A stretch of 38,499 nt of DNA from JBQCDV01 sp051960855. Lineage in GTDB: Bacteria > Actinomycetota > Actinomycetes > JAJZTN01. The DNA lies in NCBI GenBank assembly GCA_051960855.1, contig JBQCDV010000216.1:1-38499 (forward strand), written 5' to 3'. The first letter of the stretch is position 1. Every line of letters begins with the position of its first letter. The notes under the pieces were generated by a model, which made no database searches, was not told the origin of the DNA, and worked only from the letters and a program-made list of their open reading frames with translations. Below are positions 33,624-38,499 of the stretch, piece after piece. The position numbers were made by a program, and so were the translations under genes.

Positions 33624-36185
33624 CTAGCCCCGTCGGGCGGCGGCGTCGACCGCCTGGCACCGCAGGGCACGGGCCACGCCGTCGCGGGACTCCACGACCA
33701 GCCGGCGCAGCGCCGGGGGCAGGTCAGGCTGGGACAGGAACGCGTCGCTGGCGTCGATGACGGTCTGGTCGGCCAGCAGCGTCGGGTAGAGGCCGAGGAC
33801 GATGTTCTGCGCCGTCTCGTTGGTGCGAGTGGCGTAGATGTCGCGGATGCTCGCGAAGTACGGCTCGACATAGGGGCGCAGCAGGTCGAGCTGGTCGGCC
33901 TGCTGGAAGCCACCCATGACGGCCACCTGCGTGGCGTTGGGCAGCTCCTCCTGCTCCACGACCGACCCCCAAGCCTGGGCCTTCGCCTCAGCGGTGGGGA
34001 TCGCCGCGCGGGCGGCGGCGGCCTGACGGTGCCCGGCGGCGGTGTCGTCGCGGTCGAGTTCCCGCTGGATCTCCTCCTCGCCGACCCGTCCGGTGGCGAC
34101 CAGCCGGTGCAGCAGCGACCAGCGCAGGTCGGTGTCGATGACGAGGCCCTCGATGCTGCGGGACCCTTCGAGCAGACCCGCGATCAGGTCGAGGTGCTCC
34201 TCGGACCTGGCGTAGGACGCGAAAGCCCGGACGAACTGCAGCTGGTGGTCGCTGCCGGCGGGGGCCGCGTGCAGGAGGTCGGCGAGACCGTCGGCTACGC
34301 GGGACCGCTCCGCGTCCCGGGCCTCGGGCGCGGTGTAGAGCTGAGTGGCGGTCTGCAGCTGGCGCAGCAGGTACAGCACCACCATGGAGTCGGTCTCGGC
34401 GGAGATGCCCTCGAGCACCAGCGAGATGAAGTCGCGGGCAGGCATCTCCTGGTCGCGGGTCATGTCCCAGGCGGCTGCCCAGATCAGCGTGCGCGGCAGG
34501 GACTCCGTGAAGCGGGACATCGAGGTGGTGGCCGCCTGCAGCGACGCCGGGTCCAGACGCAGCTTCGCGTAGGTGAGGTCATCGTCGTTGAGCAGCACCA
34601 GCTCCGGCTGCTGCTCACCCACGAGCTCGGGCACGTCCGTGCGGGCTCCACTGGCGTCGAGCTCCACGCGGCGGCGGCGCTGCAGCTTCCCGTCGACAGA
34701 GTCGTAGAGGCCGACCGCGAGCCGGTGTGAGCGCAGCGTCGGGTGGTCCTGCGGGGCCTCCTGCACCACCGTGAAGGACGTGAAGCGGCCGTCGTCGTCG
34801 ACCTCGAACTCCGGGCGCAGCGTGTTGGAGCCGGCGGTCTCGAGCCACTCCTTGGACCACGCCGAGAGGTCCCGACCTGAGGTCTCCTCGAGCTTGCCCA
34901 GCAGGTCCTGCAGCGAGGTGTTGCCCCACGCGAAGCTCCGGAAGTAGCGCCGGATGCCCTCAAAGAACGCGTCGCGCCCCACGTAGGCGACCAGCTGCTT
35001 CAGTACCGACGCGCCCTTGGCGTAGGTGATGCCGTCGAAGTTGACCTCGACGTCCTCGAGGTCGCGGATGTCGGCCGAGATCGGGTGCGTCGACGGGAGG
35101 GCGTCCTGCCGGTAGGCCCACGACTTCTCGGTGTTCGCGAACGTCGTCCAGGCGTGGCTCCAGCGGGTCGCCTCGGCCTGGCAGAGCACCGACGCGTAGG
35201 TCGCGAACGACTCGTTGAGCCAGAGGTCGTCCCACCAGCGCATCGTCACGAGGTCGCCGAACCACATGTGCGCGAGCTCGTGCAGGATCGTCTCGGCGCG
35301 ACGCTCGTACATCGCCTCCGGCACGCGGCTGCGGAACACGTAGTCCTCGAGGAACGTCACCGCGCCCGCGTTCTCCATGGCGCCCGCGTTGTACTCCGGG
35401 ACGAAGAGCTGGTCGTACTTCTCGAAGGGGTAGGGCTGGTCGAAGAGCTCTTCGAAGAAGGCGAAGCCCTGCCGTGTGACCTCGAGGATCTCCTCGGCGT
35501 CGAGGTGCTCGCCCAGGCTGGCGCGGCAGAAGACGCCGAGCTCGATCGTGCGCCCATCGCGGCTGGTGAGCTGCCCGCGCTCGACGTGGTACGGGCCGGC
35601 GACGAGCGCGGTGATGTAGGACGAGATCGGCTGGGTCGGGGGGAACACCCACCGCTTCTTGCCCTCACCCAGGTCCTCCGGCTCCGGAGTGGGTGCGTTG
35701 GAGACGACCTGCCAGTGGCTCGGGGCCGTGATCGTGAAGTCGTACGTCGCCTTGAGGTCGGGCTGCTCGAAGACGGTGAAGACCCGGCGGGAGTCGCTGA
35801 CCTCGAACTGCGTGTAGAGGTACGCCTCCTTGTCAACGGGGTCGACGAAGCGGTGCAGGCCCTCCCCGGTGTTCATGTAGAGGCAGTCGGCGTCGACGAC
35901 CAGCACGTTCTCGGCGGCGAGGTCGTCGAGGCGGATCCGCACGTCCTCGAACACGACCTCGGCGGGGTCGAGGGCGCGGCCGTTGAGCGTGATGGAGTGG
36001 ATCGTCTCGGCCACCAGATCGACGAACGTCGTCGCGCCGGGCTGCCGTGCGCTGAACCGGACCTCCGTCCGGGACCGGAAGGTCCGGTCGCTCACGGTCA
36101 GGTCGAGGTCGACCTTGTAGGACGACACCTCGACGAGATCGGCGCGCGTCCGGGCCTCGTCACGGGTCAGGTTCATGCCAGGCAC
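33624..36185 (-). CDS. pepN: aminopeptidase N (M1 metallopeptidase)
   Basis: An 853-residue cytosolic zinc aminopeptidase that removes N-terminal residues from peptides. Substrate motif NAGAMENAGAVTFLEDY (GAMEN 268-272) and the zinc site LHELAHMWFGD (HExxH 302-306) with LWLNESFATY (Glu325) are intact. The N-terminal beta domain begins near VDLDLTVSDRTFRSRTEV, and the C-terminal helical domain is complete; length matches actinobacterial PepN. I prefer the GTG at 36183-36185 over ATG 36176, because AAGGAG sits six bases before the GTG and relatives begin MPG-NLTRxEA. Divergent from the DsbA-like gene. Confidence 0.94.
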   Translation of the reverse strand: MPGMNLTRDEARTRADLVEVSSYKVDLDLTVSDRTFRSRTEVRFSARQPGATTFVDLVAETIHSITLNGRALDPAEVVFEDVRIRLDDLAAENVLVVDADCLYMNTGEGLHRFVDPVDKEAYLYTQFEVSDSRRVFTVFEQPDLKATYDFTITAPSHWQVVSNAPTPEPEDLGEGKKRWVFPPTQPISSYITALVAGPYHVERGQLTSRDGRTIELGVFCRASLGEHLDAEEILEVTRQGFAFFEELFDQPYPFEKYDQLFVPEYNAGAMENAGAVTFLEDYVFRSRVPEAMYERRAETILHELAHMWFGDLVTMRWWDDLWLNESFATYASVLCQAEATRWSHAWTTFANTEKSWAYRQDALPSTHPISADIRDLEDVEVNFDGITYAKGASVLKQLVAYVGRDAFFEGIRRYFRSFAWGNTSLQDLLGKLEETSGRDLSAWSKEWLETAGSNTLRPEFEVDDDGRFTSFTVVQEAPQDHPTLRSHRLAVGLYDSVDGKLQRRRRVELDASGARTDVPELVGEQQPELVLLNDDDLTYAKLRLDPASLQAATTSMSRFTESLPRTLIWAAAWDMTRDQEMPARDFISLVLEGISAETDSMVVLYLLRQLQTATQLYTAPEARDAERSRVADGLADLLHAAPAGSDHQLQFVRAFASYARSEEHLDLIAGLLEGSRSIEGLVIDTDLRWSLLHRLVATGRVGEEEIQRELDRDDTAAGHRQAAAARAAIPTAEAKAQAWGSVVEQEELPNATQVAVMGGFQQADQLDLLRPYVEPYFASIRDIYATRTNETAQNIVLGLYPTLLADQTVIDASDAFLSQPDLPPALRRLVVESRDGVARALRCQAVDAAARRG

Positions 36186-36315
36186 GCCGTGCTCCTTACC
36201 TCTTCGTTGGGGTACGACGCATCCTGTCACGACGCGGCTGGGCGGAATCCTGCTGCGTCGGCGACGGTTGGACTCGACGACACCCTCCGATGCCTCTCCC
36301 GAGGAGCTCTCTCGC

Positions 36316-36924
36316 ATGGCGCAGCGCGCGACCGCAGACTTCTGGTTCGACCCCATCTGCCCGTGGGCCTGGATGACCTCACGCTGGATGATGGAGGTGG
36401 AGAAGGTCCGTGACGTGGACGTGTCGTGGCACGTCATGTCGCTGGCCTACCTCAACGACGGGCGCGAGCTCTCGCCCGACTACGCCGAGATGATGCAGCG
36501 CGCGTGGGGACCGGTCCGCGTCGTCATCGCCGCCGAGCAGGAGCACGGCCAGGAGGTCGTCAAGCCGCTCTACGACGCGCTCGGCACGCGCATCCACCTC
36601 GGGCAGCGCCAGGACTGGGACGCGGTGATCGACGAGGCCCTCGCCGAGGTCGGTCTGCCCGCCGAGCTGGCGGGCGCTGCGAAGTCGACCGACTTCGACG
36701 AGGCGCTGAAGAAGAGCCACCACTCCGGGATGGACCAGGTCGGCATGGACGTCGGCACTCCGGTCATCGCGACCGAGGGGGTCGCGTTCTTCGGCCCGGT
36801 GGTCTCACCGGCGCCCAAGGGCGAGGAGGCTGGCAAGCTCTGGGACGGAGTCCGGCTCGTAGCCGCCACCGACGGCTTCTTCGAGCTCAAGCGCACGCGC
36901 ACCCGGGGACCGGTCTTCGACTGA
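36316..36924 (+). CDS. DsbA-like oxidoreductase (Rv2466c/mycoredoxin-2 type)
   Basis: A 202-residue thioredoxin-fold protein with an inserted helical domain. The active site reads DPICPWAWMTSRWM, with a single Cys (CPWA). Other landmarks are SWHVMSLAYLNDGRELS and the cis-Pro segment VGTPVIATEGVAFFGPVVS. Relatives in mycobacteria act with mycothiol. Loss of the second Cys would favour monothiol chemistry or S-mycothiolated intermediates, by inference. Start at ATG 36316 with GAGGAG upstream. There is no signal peptide, so it is cytoplasmic. It precedes rpiB and the glycosylase on the same strand by 30 bases. Confidence 0.88.
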   Translation: MAQRATADFWFDPICPWAWMTSRWMMEVEKVRDVDVSWHVMSLAYLNDGRELSPDYAEMMQRAWGPVRVVIAAEQEHGQEVVKPLYDALGTRIHLGQRQDWDAVIDEALAEVGLPAELAGAAKSTDFDEALKKSHHSGMDQVGMDVGTPVIATEGVAFFGPVVSPAPKGEEAGKLWDGVRLVAATDGFFELKRTRTRGPVFD

Positions 36925-36954
36925 CCGCGGCGACCCTCCTGCCAGACTTCCCGC

Positions 36955-37431
36955 ATGCGCCTACACCTCGCCAGCGACCACGCAGGGTTCGAGCTCAAGG
37001 CTGCGCTGCTGGCCTGGCTGGAGGAGCGGGGTCACGACGTCGTGGACCATGGGGCGCCCAGCTACGACCCTCAGGATGACTACCCGCCCTACTGCCTGCG
37101 CGCTGCCGAGGCTGTCGCCGCCGACCGCGGCAGCCTCGGCATCGTGATCGGCGGCTCGGGCAACGGGGAGCAGATCGCAGCCAACAAGGTCCGGGGCATC
37201 CGCTGCGCGCTGGCGTGGAGCGAGGAGACAGCCGAGCTGGGCCGGCTACACAACAACGCGAACGTCATGGGCATCGGTGCCCGCATGCACACCATCGACG
37301 AGGCCATCCGCATCGCCGCGGTCTTCGTAGAGACGGAGTTCACAGGCGAGCCGCGGCACCAGCGACGGATCGACCAGCTCAAGGCCTACGAGGACACTGG
37401 CGAGCTGCCGCCGCTGCCCACCGACGGCTGA
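36955..37431 (+). CDS. rpiB: ribose-5-phosphate isomerase B
   Basis: A 158-residue RpiB/LacA-type isomerase that interconverts ribose-5-phosphate and ribulose-5-phosphate. Conserved are LASDHAGFELK, DYPPYCLRAAEAV, GIVIGGSGNGEQIAANKV and ALAWSEETAELGRLHNNANVM (split here as ALAWSEETAELGRL and HNNANVMGIGARM). The position of the catalytic Cys of E. coli RpiB is Ser (GGSGNG), the normal actinobacterial state, where another residue acts as base. The start is ATG 36955. Followed after 14 bases by the glycosylase gene. Confidence 0.94.
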   Translation: MRLHLASDHAGFELKAALLAWLEERGHDVVDHGAPSYDPQDDYPPYCLRAAEAVAADRGSLGIVIGGSGNGEQIAANKVRGIRCALAWSEETAELGRLHNNANVMGIGARMHTIDEAIRIAAVFVETEFTGEPRHQRRIDQLKAYEDTGELPPLPTDG

Positions 37432-37445
37432 GAGAGCAGGAGCAC

Positions 37446-38282
37446 GTGCCGGAAGGCCACACTCTGCACCGGCTCGCCGGTGCCCTCAACCGCCGGTTCC
37501 GCGGCACCGCCGTGTCGGCCTGGAGCCCGCAGGGCCGGTTCGAGTCCGGAGCGGCGCAGCTCGACGGCCGAGTGCTCGAGCGGGCCGAGGCCTACGGCAA
37601 GCACCTCCTGGCGTCGTTCGAGGGGCTGCCGGAGTCGTTGCACGTCCACCTCGGCCTCTACGGCAGTTTCGCGCTGCACACCTCGCCGGTGACACCCCCC
37701 GTCGGGCAGGTCCGGCTGCGCCTGGTCGGCCCCAAGGGCTGGGGCGACCTGAGAGGTCCCACCGCCTGCGAGCTGCTGGACGAGCCCGGACGGGAGCGGC
37801 TGCTGTCGCGGCTCGGCCCGGACCCGCTGCGCCCCGATGGGTCGGCGGCAGCCGCGTGGCAGCGCATCTCGCGCAGCCGCTCGACGATGGCCGCGCTGCT
37901 CATGGACCAGGCCGTGGTCGCCGGCATCGGCAACGTCTACCGCGCCGAGGTGCTCTTCCGGCACGCCGTCGACCCCTACCTGCCTGGCCGCGACCTTCCG
38001 CAGCCGGTGTGGCAGGCGATGTGGGACGACATCTCCGCGCTGATGAAGGTCGGCGTGCGGCGCGGCCGCATCCTCACCCTGCGTGCCGAGGACGAGGGTC
38101 GGCTGCCGCCGGTGGCGCTGCGCAAGCCGCGCCGCCGCGGCGACTTCTACGTCTACCACCGCACCGGAGAGCCCTGCCTCGTGTGCGGCACCCCCGTCGC
38201 CGCTGCCGAGCTGGCCGCCCGGAACCTCTACTGGTGCCCCACCTGCCAGCCCCCCGGGTCGCGCGGCGACGTGACCCGCTGA
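37446..38282 (+). CDS. Fpg/Nei-family DNA glycosylase/AP lyase
   Basis: A 278-residue base-excision enzyme starting at GTG 37446. The mature N-terminus PEGHTLHRLAGAL begins with the catalytic Pro-Glu pair; H at position 4 (PEGHT) is typical of Nei-type rather than Fpg-type enzymes. The helix-two-turn-helix region is VVAGIGNVYRAEVLFRHAV. The C-terminal zinc finger is CLVCGTPV...YWCPTCQ, with all four Cys. It removes oxidised pyrimidines or formamidopyrimidines and cuts the strand by beta/delta elimination. AGAGAGCAGGAG precedes the start. Probably the last gene of the DsbA-like/rpiB unit. Confidence 0.92.
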   Translation: MPEGHTLHRLAGALNRRFRGTAVSAWSPQGRFESGAAQLDGRVLERAEAYGKHLLASFEGLPESLHVHLGLYGSFALHTSPVTPPVGQVRLRLVGPKGWGDLRGPTACELLDEPGRERLLSRLGPDPLRPDGSAAAAWQRISRSRSTMAALLMDQAVVAGIGNVYRAEVLFRHAVDPYLPGRDLPQPVWQAMWDDISALMKVGVRRGRILTLRAEDEGRLPPVALRKPRRRGDFYVYHRTGEPCLVCGTPVAAAELAARNLYWCPTCQPPGSRGDVTR

Positions 38283-38304
38283 CGCATCCGACAGTGAACT
38301 GCAG

Positions 38305-38394
38305 GGTCAGAACAAGAGAGGTCAGAACAAGAGAGGTCAGAAGAAGAGCGGTCAGAAGAGGAGAGCTCAGAAGAGGAGAGCTCAGAAGAGAAAC
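38305..38394. repeat. six 15-bp tandem repeats at the 3' end of the next gene
   Basis: Units GGTCAGAACAAGAGA (twice exact) then diverged forms such as GCTCAGAAGAGGAGA start every 15 bases from 38305. On the minus strand each unit carries CTCTTCTGA or a close variant, the same bases that form the stop-codon region of the partial gene at 38382. The array looks like serial duplication of that gene's end. Confidence 0.9.
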
Positions 38395-38499
38395 GGGAAG
38401 AACGGCACGCGGTCGGTGGCCAGTGCGCGGCTGAGCTCGTCGACCGCACCGGCTCGCTGCGCCTGCACCAGCCCGGCTCGAGCCGACGAGGCGACCGTC
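38382..38499 (-). CDS. C-terminal end of an unidentified protein (partial)
   Basis: The minus frame open from the right edge reads a helical Ala/Arg-rich segment (AGLVQAQRAGAVDELSRALA) and then TDRVPFFPFLF before a TGA at 38382-38384. The composition is protein-like and the aromatic end is distinctive, but 38 residues are too few to name a family. It converges on the glycosylase gene. The stop codon falls inside the sixth copy of the 15-bp repeats. Confidence 0.55.
   Translation of the reverse strand, partial: TVASSARAGLVQAQRAGAVDELSRALATDRVPFFPFLF

Noticed and set aside
38305..38394. CRISPR array
   Set aside because: The 15-bp units are contiguous without spacers and tied to a gene end. 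No cas genes are present.

Overview
The window comes from a high-GC actinobacterium (Actinomycetota). Codon use is almost entirely G/C at third positions and GTG starts are common. Several neighbourhoods are typical of the phylum: orn next to tRNA-His, an ssb paralogue next to ettA, and malQ, pepN, a DsbA-like protein, rpiB and a Fpg/Nei glycosylase in one stretch. I cannot fix the genus from sequence alone. Most of the window is ordinary chromosomal core with small operons. Layout, left to right. (1) 1-1660: the end of an NTF2-like/RidA fusion gene, overlapping by four bases an LLM-class flavin oxidoreductase. (2) 1690-3270: the most clearly accessory part. A 93-bp near-perfect direct repeat brackets about 1.4 kb beside an intact tRNA-Lys(CUU). 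One repeat copy contains only the 3' half of the tRNA plus its terminator, the classic footprint of site-specific integration. Inside are a hicAB toxin-antitoxin pair and a frame-broken fragment resembling a phage tape-measure N-terminus. No integrase remains, so I read it as a collapsed prophage or integrative element. (3) 3291-9239: a small conserved-looking protein, a large flippase-like membrane protein with an inactive-looking kinase domain, a DUF1360 protein, and a PAS-PAS-GAF-PP2C-HATPase signalling phosphatase. (4) 9323-13652 (minus): an overlapping three-gene operon of a K+-channel-like protein, a DUF2254 membrane protein and a GH15 glycosidase. (5) 13810-16207: tRNA-His with terminator, oligoribonuclease, PrsW-type protease, tRNA-Arg(UCU). 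(6) 16412-18652: single-stranded DNA-binding protein and EttA. (7) 18674-23433: a thioesterase, an LCAD-like acyl-CoA dehydrogenase, an SDR, an aminoglycoside-phosphotransferase-like kinase and an ACAD10/11-like dehydrogenase, partly in overlapping reading frames. Together these look like an acyl-CoA catabolic operon, possibly for hydroxy-acids. (8) 23553-29504: GH13 alpha-glucosidase and truncated haemoglobin (minus), OsmC (plus), then MscS channel and S9 oligopeptidase (minus, overlapping). (9) 29705-38282: HNH nuclease, MalQ, two small actinobacterial proteins, PepN (minus), a DsbA-like mycothiol-type oxidoreductase, RpiB and a Nei/Fpg glycosylase. The edge holds the tail of one more minus-strand gene. 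Themes that link genes: three alpha-glucan enzymes (GH15, GH13, GH77) in separate operons suggest active glycogen, trehalose or maltodextrin turnover. An unusual number of short tandem duplications with 11-24 bp units lie both inside genes and between them. One has doubled the start of orn and another has multiplied the stop region of the last gene. I found no CRISPR array, complete mobile element, or obvious new defence system. The best candidates for novelty are the decayed tRNA-Lys element, the channel/DUF2254/GH15 operon, the flippase-pseudokinase fusion, the kinase-dehydrogenase cluster and the tandem micro-duplications.
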